From assembly GCF_011742875.1 (NCBI RefSeq), contig NZ_JAAQTL010000003.1:124001-188000 (forward strand): a stretch of 64,000 nt of DNA, written 5' to 3'. Position 1 is the stretch's first letter; each line of letters starts with the position of its first letter. This document shows, piece after piece, positions 1 through 8,131 of this stretch. The stretch is from Luteibacter yeojuensis. GTDB lineage: Bacteria > Pseudomonadota > Gammaproteobacteria > Xanthomonadales > Rhodanobacteraceae. The position numbers and the translations under genes were made by a program. A model generated the notes under the pieces. It was not told where the DNA came from. It did not search any database and saw only the letters and a program-made list of their open reading frames with translations.

Positions 1-55
1 CGAACAGCGCGATCGCCGGCCTGCAGCGGCGGAAGATGCGACCTGCGGTGCCCAC
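1..55 (-). other. possible 5' end of a third borosin-locus gene, cut by the window edge
   Basis: Downstream of the precursor stop an open frame begins with GTG at 55..53 and runs off the window edge, giving a basic and hydrophobic start (VGTAGRIFRRCRPAIALF). The sequence before the GTG (GGCAG) is only a weak ribosome binding site. The stretch is too short to identify a family, and chance is a real possibility. Confidence 0.2.
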
Positions 56-68
56 CTGCCGGAACGCC

Positions 69-335
69 TTATGCCTGGCGCCGCGCGATGCGGATGGCGG
101 TTTCGTCGTCCTCGCTTTCCTCTTCCTTTTCCTCTTCCTGGTCGAGCTGGATGCCGTAGAACGTGCCCGGCGCGAGCCGGTCGCGCAGGACGGTGTCGTC
201 CCCGGCGAGGATCGCAGCCGTCAGGTCGGCGTCGACCGCGGAGGCGGCGAGTTCGTGGGCTAGCGCGTCGGCGCCTGCGGTACGCAGCGTGGCGTCTGCG
301 CCCATGCGCTCCAGAAAATCGATAACGTTCGACAT
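69..335 (-). CDS. borosin-type RiPP precursor peptide (SonA-like)
   Basis: An 88-residue protein, probably the substrate of the upstream alpha-N-methyltransferase. ATG at 335 follows an AGGGGAAATC ribosome binding site. Residues 1 to about 54 are Ala/Leu/Asp-rich and predicted helical, starting MSNVIDFLERMGADATLRT, which fits the borosin-binding domain of split borosin precursors. In SonA, as I recall its sequence, a Gly-Asp pair near residue 45 and a Leu near 50 precede the core; here G45, D46 and L50 sit at the same places. The presumptive core starts near FYGIQLD (59-65), so I62 and L64 are the likeliest backbone N-methylation sites. The tail is strikingly acidic (about residues 65-78) and ends in a basic IARRQA. 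It lies 97 nt downstream of the methyltransferase on the same strand. A non-RiPP accessory subunit is the main alternative. Confidence 0.75.
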   Translation of the reverse strand: MSNVIDFLERMGADATLRTAGADALAHELAASAVDADLTAAILAGDDTVLRDRLAPGTFYGIQLDQEEEKEEESEDDETAIRIARRQA

Positions 336-432
336 GATTTCCCCTGTTTGATGGCACCGGACACCTCCCCAGGTGGCCGCGCGCCCGCCGATCATAACGC
401 GCCGGGCAAGGGTGTCGGTGAAGGCGTTTCGT

Positions 433-1227
433 TCAGGATTCGCCGGCAAGCGCGGCGAGCCGGCCGCGGATGGCGGGATCGGCTTCCATGGCACGGCACG
501 GTGGTATCGCCAGCGTGTCGGACATGCCGAGGGTCGCCTCCGGCAGGGCGGACAGTGGCATGCGTTCGATGCGCGGCGCCTGGAAGGGGAGGGTCGCCGC
601 ACGGTAGACGATCGCCTCGTGGCGCAGGGGATAGTGGCGCACCAATACGTCCACGAGCACACCGAGGCGCGCGGCATCGGTATCGAACCGCCCGCCGCCG
701 AGGTCGCCGGCAATGCCCACCTGCCACAACAGCAGCCATGCCGAGGTGTCGACCATGCGACGGTGGAGCATGAACTGTGTCGCCTCGAAGTGCTGGCAGC
801 CGAACCTGCCCGGGTCGAGACCGAGATCGGCATAGAGGCAATCTTCCGAGGACACCCCTGGTTCCATGGTCGCCACGAAGCCTTCCTCCCGTGCGCGCAC
901 CACGGCCTCGTGCGGGGCCTGCGCGAAGACGCCGGGGTGGCCGTAGAACACGCCGCAGACCCGCCGCCCGGCACGCACCTCGGCGAGCATGGCCTCGACC
1001 ATCTCGCGATACGTGGCCCGGCGCGCCTTACCGTCGGTGTAGAAGGCCTGCAGGCTGCGGACGTCGGCGTGCATCCGCCGCACCCACTGTTCGACGAGGC
1101 CGTCGGAAACGCCGACGAAGACCACGTCGGCCGAAACGATGTGGCTGCGCGCCAGCGGCGTCAGATGCGATCCGAGCGTCATGCCAAGGCCCACGCATGC
1201 AAGCGACCCCCGCGCCCCTTCCGTCAT
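433..1227 (-). CDS. split borosin peptide alpha-N-methyltransferase (SonM-like, tetrapyrrole methylase fold)
   Basis: About 264 residues. Predicted to methylate backbone amides of the partner precursor with SAM, in the cytoplasm. Family marks: GSLACVGLG near the N terminus, LQAFY (Tyr about 63), RRATY (Arg about 70, Tyr about 73), YGHPGVF (about 95-101), and MEPGVSSEDCLYADLG. The Tyr/Arg residues match the positions of catalytic residues known in OphMA and SonM. Resemblance to Shewanella SonM, as I remember it, runs the whole length, including the QAPRIER stretch near the C terminus. ATG 1233 directly abuts a G-run, so ATG 1227, six bases after the run, is preferred. It is not a corrin methylase such as CobI/CbiL: it lacks those neighbours and has a precursor gene beside it. 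Confidence 0.85.
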   Translation of the reverse strand: MTEGARGSLACVGLGMTLGSHLTPLARSHIVSADVVFVGVSDGLVEQWVRRMHADVRSLQAFYTDGKARRATYREMVEAMLAEVRAGRRVCGVFYGHPGVFAQAPHEAVVRAREEGFVATMEPGVSSEDCLYADLGLDPGRFGCQHFEATQFMLHRRMVDTSAWLLLWQVGIAGDLGGGRFDTDAARLGVLVDVLVRHYPLRHEAIVYRAATLPFQAPRIERMPLSALPEATLGMSDTLAIPPCRAMEADPAIRGRLAALAGES

Positions 1228-1261
1228 TCGCATCCCCCCGTTCCGATGGCGCCATCATAGC

Positions 1262-1298
1262 CGTCGTTCCTGCGAAGGCAGGAACCCAGCGACTCCTG
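1262..1298. repeat. REP-like repeat, family C
   Basis: Contains CGTTCCTGCGAAGGCAGGAA, a hairpin of the kind scattered through Xanthomonadales genomes, followed by a second CTCCTGCG. It lies between the divergent methyltransferase and acyltransferase genes. A 16-base piece recurs inverted at 48672-48687. Confidence 0.6.
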
Positions 1299-1380
1299 CG
1301 CCCGAAAACTGCCACACATGGCACCTCGCCTCGCCTCACCCGTGCCCCAGCATCCCTTCGCCGACAAAGGGGAGCCGCCG

Positions 1381-2529
1381 ATGCAAAGGACGCCGGGACT
1401 GGATACGCTTCGCGCCATCGCGATCGTCTGGGTGATGCTGTTCCACAGCGTCTATGTCGGCGGTCTCGGCGAAGGCTTCGGCTGGCTGGAGCGTTCCGGG
1501 TGGATGGGCGTGGACTTGTTCTTCGTGCTGAGCGGCTACCTCATCGGTTCGCAGGTCCTGACGTCGCTGAAGGCCACAGGCGGTATCGATGTCGCGGACT
1601 TCTACCGGCGCCGAAGCGTACGCATCCTGCCGGCGTTCCTCGTGGTGTTCGCCATCTATGCCTTCCTGCCGGCCTGGCGCGAAACCCCGGGCATGCAGCC
1701 GTGGTGGCAGTTCCCGACCTTCACCTTCAACCTGCTGTTCGACGCCAGCGACAACTACGCGTTCTCGCACGTGTGGTCGTTATGCGTCGAGGAACACTTC
1801 TACCTCGTATTCCCGTTCCTGGCCTTCGCGCTCACCCGCCGTCCGGCGGCCTGGAAGCTGGCGGCTGCCTGCGGTGTCGTGGTGCTTGGCGGCATCGTCC
1901 TTCGCGCGTGGCTCTGGACGCACATGCTGGCACCGGTACGCGACGCCGGCGGCAATGCCGGCCTCGCGTACCTGCGTCACCTCTATTACCCCACGTGGTC
2001 GCGCCTCGACGGCCTCGTGGCGGGCGTCGCCCTCGCCGCCTGTCGCGTGTACCGGCCGGCGACCATGGACTGGATGCGCGCGCGCGCCGGATCGCTGCTG
2101 GTCAGCGGCCTGTTCGTGCTCGGCCTGTCGCTCGCCCTGTTCGACGGCGCCCGCATGGCTTTCTGGCCCTGCGTGATCGGCTATCCGCTGCTCTCGCTGG
2201 CCATGGCCGCATTCGTCGCCGCAGCCAGCGGGTCCACCTGGCTGGCGCGCCTGGAGATTCCCGGTGCCGGCTGGCTGGCACGCGCCTCGTATAGCTTGTA
2301 CCTGAGCCACAAGCTCGTCTTCGCCTTCATGGAGAGGAGTCTGGACGGCCATCTGGCGGACCATCGTTTCCTGCGCTTCGGCCTTTTCGCCGTCGCCACC
2401 CTCGCCGGCGGCGCCTTGCTCCACTATCTCGTCGAGCGTCCCTTCCTGCGCTGGCGTGACCGTCGCGCCTCCGCTTCGGCTACACTGTCGCCGCCCAAGG
2501 TGATCCAAGGCGTACACGCCGCGGATTGA
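1381..2529 (+). CDS. acyltransferase family 3 membrane protein
   Basis: A 382-residue integral membrane acyltransferase of the OafA/NodX type, which transfers acyl groups to surface sugars or other envelope substrates. Hydrophobic segments run throughout (about ten). The N terminus GLDTLRAIAIVWVMLFHS carries the first-helix His typical of the family, followed by GVDLFFVLSGYLIG and the Arg-rich FYRRRSVRILP loop. ASYSLYLSHKLVF is the conserved late segment. ATG 1381 is chosen because AAAGGGGAG precedes it by seven bases and the family motif begins at once; an in-frame ATG at 1318 has no such site. The substrate cannot be told. It is divergent from the borosin locus, and its last bases overlap the riboswitch. 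Confidence 0.85.
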   Translation: MQRTPGLDTLRAIAIVWVMLFHSVYVGGLGEGFGWLERSGWMGVDLFFVLSGYLIGSQVLTSLKATGGIDVADFYRRRSVRILPAFLVVFAIYAFLPAWRETPGMQPWWQFPTFTFNLLFDASDNYAFSHVWSLCVEEHFYLVFPFLAFALTRRPAAWKLAAACGVVVLGGIVLRAWLWTHMLAPVRDAGGNAGLAYLRHLYYPTWSRLDGLVAGVALAACRVYRPATMDWMRARAGSLLVSGLFVLGLSLALFDGARMAFWPCVIGYPLLSLAMAAFVAAASGSTWLARLEIPGAGWLARASYSLYLSHKLVFAFMERSLDGHLADHRFLRFGLFAVATLAGGALLHYLVERPFLRWRDRRASASATLSPPKVIQGVHAAD

Positions 2530-2703
2530 AACGGGAATCCGGTGACGCGCGCGGTCTCCACGCCGCCGCCATTCCGGAGCTGCCCCCGCAACGGTAGGCG
2601 AGCAAAAGGTCGGCAACGAGCCACTGTGCCAGCAGGCATGGGAAGGCGCCGACCGGCAGGACATTCCTGCGCTCGCGAGCCCGGAGACCGGCCCGAGGTA
2701 CAC
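2499..2703 (+). ncRNA. cobalamin (AdoCbl-type) riboswitch
   Basis: The conserved blocks appear in order: GAAACGGGAATCCGGTG (2527 on), GGAGCTGCCCCCGCAACGGT (around 2577-2595), GCCACTGTG, CATGGGAAGGCGCCG and the B12 box AGCCCGGAGACCGGCCC (2678-2694). It precedes btuB by about 125 bases and should lower expression of uptake and assembly genes when cobalamin is plentiful. The 5' limit is approximate and overlaps the acyltransferase 3' end. Confidence 0.93.
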
Positions 2704-2827
2704 CGGACAGGCGGAGGGCCATGTCGTGGGTGGCCGTCGCGCCAAGCCGCCGGCAATCCCGCATCCCTGTTCCCGTCCCTCGCCATTCATGCCGCGCGGG
2801 TTGGCGCGGTCAGCAGGGAGTCACCAC

Positions 2828-4705
2828 GTGTCGTTTCGTTCCTCCACCCTCGCGGTCGCCATCGCGACGGCCTTCCTCGCGCCCGTCGTATCCTTCGCCG
2901 ACGAGCCTTCCTCCGACCTCGACACGGTCGTGGTCACTGCCAGCCGCACCGAACAGTCGGCCGGCCAGGTCCTGGCCGCCTCCACCGTGATCGACCGCAC
3001 CGAGATCGAACGCCTGCAGCCGCGCTCGCTGGCCGACTTGCTGGGCCGCACGCCCGGCGTATCCATCGCCAACAATGGCGGCCCGGGCAAGGCCACATCC
3101 GTCTTCATGCGCGGCACCGAAGCCGACCACGTCCTCGTGCTGGTGGACAGCGTGAAGGTGGGCTCGGTCACCTCGGGCACCGCCGCCTTCCAGGACATCC
3201 CGGTCGATCAGATCGAGCGCATCGAGATCGTGCGCGGCCCGTATTCGAGCCTGTACGGCTCCGACGCCCTCGGCGGCGTCATCCAGATCTTCACCCGCCA
3301 TCCCGAAGGCGCCTTTGTCCCGAACGTCTCCGTGGGCGTGGGCAGTTACGACACCTTGCGCGGTTCCGCCGGTTTCGCCGGCCGCGGCACGCAGGGCTGG
3401 TATTCGGTGGAAGCCAGCCACGACCAGACCGACGGCATCAATGCCTGTCGCGGCAAGCCCAGCCCGGGCGGTGGCGGGTGCTTCACCTATGAGCCGGACA
3501 AGGACGGTTACCGCAACAACGCGCTGTCGCTGAAGGGCGGCTGGCGCTTCGACGAACAGTGGGACGCGGACGCCAGCGCCACGCGCACGGAAGGCCGCAA
3601 CCATTACGACGGCACCAGCAGCAACTTCGCCGAATCGGCGACCCAGGTGCTTGGCGGCCGCGTGCGCTACAAGCCGGCGAAGGACGTGCTTGTCACGGCG
3701 AACGTCGGTCGCAGCGAAGACCTCTCCACCGATGAGGAGAACGGCGTCTACGCCGACACGTTCAACACGCATCGCGACCTCGCGTCCGTGCAGGCGGATA
3801 TCGGCCGGGTCTCCGCTGGCGCCGGCCTCACCACGCTGGGCTTCGACTGGCAGCGCGATCGCGTCGTCGGCAATACCGATTACCTCGTGGATGCCCGCCG
3901 CAACCATGCGTTGTTCGCCCAGTGGCAGGGCGAATTCGGCGACAGCTCCGTGCAGGGAAGCCTGCGCCGCGACGAGAACAGCCAGTTCGGCGGCAAGACC
4001 ACCGGCAGCCTTCAGTACGGCTACGCGCTGACGAAGGAACTGCGGGTCACCGGCAGCTACGGCACCGCGTTCAAGGCACCCACGTTCAACGATCTCTACT
4101 ACCCCGACTACGGCAATCCCGGTCTCGGTCCGGAAACTTCGCGGAACTGGGAGCTGGGCCTGCGCGGCACGCCCGCTTGGGGCAATTGGTCGCTCAATGC
4201 GTTCCAGAACAAGATCGATAACCTGATCGTCTTCGATGCCAGCCTCAGCGGCCCGCTGTTCCCCTTCGGCGGCGCGAACAACATCGCGCGTTCGCGCATC
4301 CGCGGCGTGGAACTGGCGGCGGACACCACTTTCGGCGACTGGCGTGTCTCCGGCAACGCCACGTGGCTCCAGCCGGAAGACGATGGCGACGGCCCCACGC
4401 ACGGCAACCTGCTGCCGCGCCGGGCGCGTCGCACGGCGCACCTCGATGTCGACCGCGGCTTCGGCGCGCTGAGCGTCGGCGCGAGCGTGTCGGGCTCCGG
4501 TTATCGCTACGACGACACCGCGAACGCCAACCGCCTCGGCGGCTATGCGCTCACCGACCTGCGCGCGGCCTATGCCTTCGCCGATGCGTGGAAGGTCGAG
4601 CTGTCGGCGAACAACGTGTTCGACCGTCATTACGAAACCGCCCGCTACTTCAACCAGCCCGGCCGCAACTGGCTGCTCACGCTGCGCTACCAGCCGCGTT
4701 CCTGA
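2828..4705 (+). CDS. btuB: TonB-dependent vitamin B12 receptor BtuB
   Basis: A 625-residue outer-membrane receptor for cobalamin. Signal peptide at residues 1-24 (SFRSSTLAVAIATAFLAPVV...SFA), TonB box region DTVVVTASR, plug domain about 35-150 with GRTPGVSIANNG and RIEIVRGPYSSLYGSDALGG, then a 22-strand barrel ending in aromatic and Arg residues. The GTG at 2828 is chosen because AGGGAG lies seven bases upstream and a clean signal peptide starts there; ATG 2789 would put 13 polar residues before it. It lies directly downstream of the cobalamin riboswitch and heads the B12 gene run, which makes the substrate assignment firm. Confidence 0.92.
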   Translation: MSFRSSTLAVAIATAFLAPVVSFADEPSSDLDTVVVTASRTEQSAGQVLAASTVIDRTEIERLQPRSLADLLGRTPGVSIANNGGPGKATSVFMRGTEADHVLVLVDSVKVGSVTSGTAAFQDIPVDQIERIEIVRGPYSSLYGSDALGGVIQIFTRHPEGAFVPNVSVGVGSYDTLRGSAGFAGRGTQGWYSVEASHDQTDGINACRGKPSPGGGGCFTYEPDKDGYRNNALSLKGGWRFDEQWDADASATRTEGRNHYDGTSSNFAESATQVLGGRVRYKPAKDVLVTANVGRSEDLSTDEENGVYADTFNTHRDLASVQADIGRVSAGAGLTTLGFDWQRDRVVGNTDYLVDARRNHALFAQWQGEFGDSSVQGSLRRDENSQFGGKTTGSLQYGYALTKELRVTGSYGTAFKAPTFNDLYYPDYGNPGLGPETSRNWELGLRGTPAWGNWSLNAFQNKIDNLIVFDASLSGPLFPFGGANNIARSRIRGVELAADTTFGDWRVSGNATWLQPEDDGDGPTHGNLLPRRARRTAHLDVDRGFGALSVGASVSGSGYRYDDTANANRLGGYALTDLRAAYAFADAWKVELSANNVFDRHYETARYFNQPGRNWLLTLRYQPRS

Positions 4706-4732
4706 TCCGTCCAATCCCTGGGAGATTCCGCG

Positions 4733-5314
4733 ATGAAACCCTTGTCACGCCCCCTGTTCGCCGCCGTCGCCGCCTTGTTCGCGATCCTCATGATCGCCAC
4801 GCGCTTCAACCACTTTGGCGATGCCCTGCATCTGCCGGACGCGTCGATGGCATTGTTCTTCCTCGGTGGCATCTACCTGCGCAAGCACCTCGCCTTCGTC
4901 GGCTTCGTCGTCCTCTCGGTGTTGGTGGACTGGTACTCGGTGACCTATGCGGGCGTGAGCGATTTCTGCATCACCATGGCGTATTCGTTCATGCCGCTGG
5001 CATATGCGGTGCTTTGGTACGCGGGTCGCCTGGCCGCACCGCGCTACAACGGTTCCCTGGCCTCGCATGCGCTGGTCTTCGGCAGCCTGCTGGTCGGCGC
5101 GACGCTGTCGTACGCCGTGTCCAACGGTGCCTTCTACTGGCTCGGCGGACGCTATACGGACCCGAACATGACCCAGTACGTGCAGCGCTTCTTCCAGTGG
5201 GCACCGCTGTTCGTCCGCGCCGCGGCGGGCTACGTCCTGGCCGCGCAGGTGGTGCAGGCGCTGGTGTTCCGCTTCGTGCCGCGTGCCGCCGACGATCGGA
5301 CCGCGCGGGCATGA
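4733..5314 (+). CDS. btuM: BtuM-like cobalamin transporter (solitary ECF S-component family)
   Basis: A 193-residue inner-membrane protein with about six hydrophobic segments. It resembles BtuM, the proteobacterial vitamin B12 transporter related to ECF S-components that works without an ECF module. Family-like marks are HLPDASMALFFLGGIYLR near residues 33-50 and GVSDFCITMAY near 74-84. The only cysteine, C79, sits where BtuM of Thiobacillus denitrificans has the cobalt-liganding Cys80, as I recall. It lies between btuB and cobO under the same riboswitch, and no BtuCDF genes are in the window. Its end overlaps cobO by ATGA. Confidence 0.75.
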   Translation: MKPLSRPLFAAVAALFAILMIATRFNHFGDALHLPDASMALFFLGGIYLRKHLAFVGFVVLSVLVDWYSVTYAGVSDFCITMAYSFMPLAYAVLWYAGRLAAPRYNGSLASHALVFGSLLVGATLSYAVSNGAFYWLGGRYTDPNMTQYVQRFFQWAPLFVRAAAGYVLAAQVVQALVFRFVPRAADDRTARA

Positions 5315-5940
5315 ACGACACCACGTCGTGGCAGGCCATGGACGAGGAGGCCCGTCACCGCGACCGCATGCGCCGCAAGAAGGAACTGATCGACCGGCGC
5401 ATCGCGCGCGCCACCATCGATCGCGGCGTGCTGGTGGTGAACACCGGTAACGGGAAAGGCAAGAGTTCGTCTGGCTTCGGTATGCTGGCGAGGTCGCTCG
5501 GGCATGGTTTCCGCTGTGGCGTGGTGCAGTTCATCAAGGGCAGTTTCTCCACCGGCGAGGAGGCGTTTTTCCGCATGTTCGAGGACGGCCCGCTGGACTA
5601 CCACGTGATGGGCGAGGGCTACACCTGGGAAACCCAGGACAAGGCCCGCGATATCGCCGCGGCGACGGCCGCCTGGGAAGAAGCGGAGCGCATGCTGCGC
5701 GATCCGTCCTACGACTTCATCCTCCTGGACGAACTGAATATCGCGCTGGTGAAAAACTACGTCCCGTTGGAGCGCGTGCTCCAGGCGCTGGTCGCGCGCC
5801 CGGAAAGGCAGCACGTCGTCGTGACCGGCCGCGGCGCTCCCGACGCGCTCGTCGCGGTCGCCGACACGGTCACCGAGATGCGCGTGGTGAAACACGCCTA
5901 CCAGGCGGGCATCCGCGCGCAGAAGGGCGTGGAGCTATGA
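5311..5940 (+). CDS. cobO: corrinoid adenosyltransferase CobO/BtuR
   Basis: A 209-residue cytoplasmic enzyme that transfers the 5'-deoxyadenosyl group of ATP to cob(I)alamin or earlier corrinoids. The P-loop-like [19 protein letters not shown] (about residues 46-64) is the CobA/CobO/PduO-unrelated signature of the BtuR family; VVQFIKG and [11 protein letters not shown] (Walker B type) follow, with TGRGAP near the end. The N terminus is charged and helical, as in other CobO proteins. It overlaps the preceding btuM and the following cobB by four bases each, implying translational coupling. Confidence 0.93.
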   Translation: MNDTTSWQAMDEEARHRDRMRRKKELIDRRIARATIDRGVLVVNTGNGKGKSSSGFGMLARSLGHGFRCGVVQFIKGSFSTGEEAFFRMFEDGPLDYHVMGEGYTWETQDKARDIAAATAAWEEAERMLRDPSYDFILLDELNIALVKNYVPLERVLQALVARPERQHVVVTGRGAPDALVAVADTVTEMRVVKHAYQAGIRAQKGVEL

Positions 5941-7226
5941 GCCGGCGCTGTCCCGCGCTGCTGGTTTCCGCGCCGGCCTCGGGGCAGGGCAAGACCAGCG
6001 TGACCGCGGCGCTCGCCAGGGCGCACACCCGACGGGGCCGGCGTGTGCGCGTGTTCAAGACCGGGCCCGACTTCCTCGATCCGATGATCCTCGAGCGGGC
6101 CAGCGGCGCGCCGGTCTACCAGCTCGATCCCTGGATGGGTGGCGACGACGACGTGCGCGGGCGCCTGTACGAGGCCGCCGGCGAGGCGGACCTGATCCTC
6201 GTCGAAGGCGTGATGGGTCTGTTCGACGGTTCGCCATCCAGCGCGGACCTCGCCATCGCGTATGGCCTGCCGGTCATGGCGGTGATCGATGGCAGCGCCA
6301 TGGCACAGACCTTCGGTGCGCTGGCGCATGGACTGGCGACCTACCGGCCGGGCCTGTCGCTGGGCGGGGTGCTCGCCAACCGCGTCGGCAGCGCGTATCA
6401 CGCGGGGCTGCTGCGCGACAGCCTGCCCCCCGGTCTGCAGTGGTATGGCAGCTTGCCGCGCGACGCGGCGATGACCCTCCCGGAGCGCCACCTCGGCCTC
6501 GTTGCCGCGGGCGAACTGGCCGACATCGAAGGGCGGCTGGATGCCCTCGCCGATGCCTGGCTTGCGCAGGGTGTCGTGGACCTTCCGCCGGCGGTCGCGT
6601 TCGCCGCACCGGCGGCCACCGTGACCGAACCTCGCCTCGACGGCGTGCGCATCGCCATCGCGCGCGATGCCGCGTTCGCTTTCATCTATCCCGCGAACCT
6701 CGACATGCTGCGCGCGGCCGGCGCGGCGCTTTCCTTCTTTTCGCCCGTCGCGGGCGAGGCACTCCCTCCGTGCGACGCGGTCTGGCTGCCCGGCGGCTAT
6801 CCCGAGCTGCACCTCGATGCGCTTTCCGCCCACGCGGGACTGCGACGCGACCTGCGGGCGCACGTCGATGCGGCTCGCCCCCTGCTCGCCGAGTGCGGCG
6901 GCCTGCTCTATGCGCTGGATCGCCTCGCCGATCGCGACGGGCGCGAAGCGCCGATGGCGGGCCTGCTGCCCGGTCGCGCGGTCGTGCAGCCGCGGCTCGC
7001 CGCGCTCGGCATGCAGGACGTGCGGCTGCCCGAAGGCACGCTGCGCGGTCATTCGTTCCACTACGCGCAGGCGAACGTGGAGGCCGAACCCATCGCGGTC
7101 GCGGGCAACCCGCATGGCGGCCCCACGGCGGAGAGCGTGTATCGCCGCGGCCGGATGACGGCGAGCTTCGTGCACTTCTACTTTCCGTCGAATCCCGGCA
7201 CGGCGGCGCGCCTGTTCCTCCCATGA
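5937..7226 (+). CDS. cobB: cobyrinate a,c-diamide synthase CobB/CbiA
   Basis: A 429-residue ATP- and glutamine-dependent amidase that amidates carboxylates a and c of cobyrinate. The N-terminal dethiobiotin-synthetase-like domain has the P-loop [11 protein letters not shown] (about 11-21), [10 protein letters not shown] and [10 protein letters not shown]. The C-terminal class I glutamine amidotransferase-like domain has [11 protein letters not shown] with nucleophile C320 and a late GHSFHY. Starts ATGA-coupled to cobO. Its presence without corrin-ring genes here suggests salvage of incomplete corrinoids, or ring genes elsewhere on the chromosome. Confidence 0.93.
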   Translation: MSRRCPALLVSAPASGQGKTSVTAALARAHTRRGRRVRVFKTGPDFLDPMILERASGAPVYQLDPWMGGDDDVRGRLYEAAGEADLILVEGVMGLFDGSPSSADLAIAYGLPVMAVIDGSAMAQTFGALAHGLATYRPGLSLGGVLANRVGSAYHAGLLRDSLPPGLQWYGSLPRDAAMTLPERHLGLVAAGELADIEGRLDALADAWLAQGVVDLPPAVAFAAPAATVTEPRLDGVRIAIARDAAFAFIYPANLDMLRAAGAALSFFSPVAGEALPPCDAVWLPGGYPELHLDALSAHAGLRRDLRAHVDAARPLLAECGGLLYALDRLADRDGREAPMAGLLPGRAVVQPRLAALGMQDVRLPEGTLRGHSFHYAQANVEAEPIAVAGNPHGGPTAESVYRRGRMTASFVHFYFPSNPGTAARLFLP

Positions 7227-8131
7227 CGACGGCACTGGCGATGGTGGCGGCGTTGCTGCTGGATGCGGTCCTCGGGGAGCCGCGCCGCTTCCATCCGCTG
7301 GTTGGCTTCGGTCGTTTCGCGGCCGCGTTGGAAGCCCGTCTCCACGCGGATGCGCGGGTCGCCGGCGTCGCCGCCTGGTGTATCGCCGTGCTCGTGCCCG
7401 TCGCGCTGCTCTGCCTGCTGCGCGCGGCGCTGCCAGCGGCGGCCGTTTTCTTCGTGGACGTCCTCGTGGCATACCTCGCGCTGGGCCGGCGCAGCCTCGG
7501 CGAACATGCGCGGCCGGTGGCATGCGCTTTGCGCGGCGGCGATATCGACCGCGCGCGCATCGCGGTAGGCCGCATGGTGAGCCGCGACACGCAGGCACTG
7601 GATGAGACCCGGGTGGCGGTGGCCGCCACGGAATCCGTGCTGGAGAATGGGCACGATGCCGTGTTCGGCGCGATGTTCTGGTTCGCCGTGCTCGGCGCGC
7701 CCGGCGCGCTGCTGTTCCGCCTGGCGAATACGCTGGATGCGATGTGGGGTTACCGCACGCCGCGCTACGAGCGCTTCGGCTGGGCCGCGGCGCGGGCGGA
7801 CGATGCGCTCGGTTACCTTCCGGCAAGGCTCACGGCGCTGACGTACGCCGCCGTGGGCCATGCCGCGAGAGCCATGCGTTGCTGGCGCACGCAGGCGCCC
7901 ACCTGGGACAGTCCCAATGCCGGGCCCGTGATGACCGCCGGTGCGGGCGCGCTGGGCGTGCGCCTGGGCGGTGCCGCGCCGTACCACGGCCGGTGGGAGG
8001 AACGACCCGACCTCGGCGAAGGCGATCCGCCCGGCGCCGGCACCATCGTTCGTGCCCTGGGCCTCGTGGACCGCGGTGTCGTCGCCTGGCTCGTCGTCAT
8101 GTTTCTCGGTGGAGCGGCGGCCCATGCTTGA
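7223..8131 (+). CDS. cbiB: adenosylcobinamide-phosphate synthase CbiB
   Basis: A 302-residue membrane protein that joins (R)-1-amino-2-propanol phosphate to adenosylcobyric acid. Family features are [21 protein letters not shown] at the start, [40 protein letters not shown] and [10 protein letters not shown], with several hydrophobic segments. It would use the product of the next gene, cobD. It overlaps cobB by four bases and cobD by eight. This enzyme is called CobD in the Pseudomonas denitrificans naming. Confidence 0.92.
   Translation: MTTALAMVAALLLDAVLGEPRRFHPLVGFGRFAAALEARLHADARVAGVAAWCIAVLVPVALLCLLRAALPAAAVFFVDVLVAYLALGRRSLGEHARPVACALRGGDIDRARIAVGRMVSRDTQALDETRVAVAATESVLENGHDAVFGAMFWFAVLGAPGALLFRLANTLDAMWGYRTPRYERFGWAAARADDALGYLPARLTALTYAAVGHAARAMRCWRTQAPTWDSPNAGPVMTAGAGALGVRLGGAAPYHGRWEERPDLGEGDPPGAGTIVRALGLVDRGVVAWLVVMFLGGAAAHA

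Noticed and set aside
362..375. Hairpin CACCT-CCCC-AGGTG before the borosin precursor as a regulator
   Set aside because: A five-base stem is common by chance in high-GC DNA; nothing else supports a riboregulator.
391..396. Private promoter for the borosin precursor (TATGAT on the minus strand)
   Set aside because: The -10 is good, but no acceptable -35 lies at 16-18 bases, so it is too weak to list.
433..1227. Assignment as a corrin-ring methylase because of the cobalamin genes nearby
   Set aside because: It is on the opposite strand, outside the riboswitch run, has no other corrin-ring genes beside it, and its motifs and neighbour match split borosins instead.
2810..4714. Long open frame on the minus strand through btuB
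   Set aside because: It is a high-GC shadow of btuB with Arg/Ala/Gly-rich composition; the plus-strand frame has signal peptide, plug and barrel motifs.
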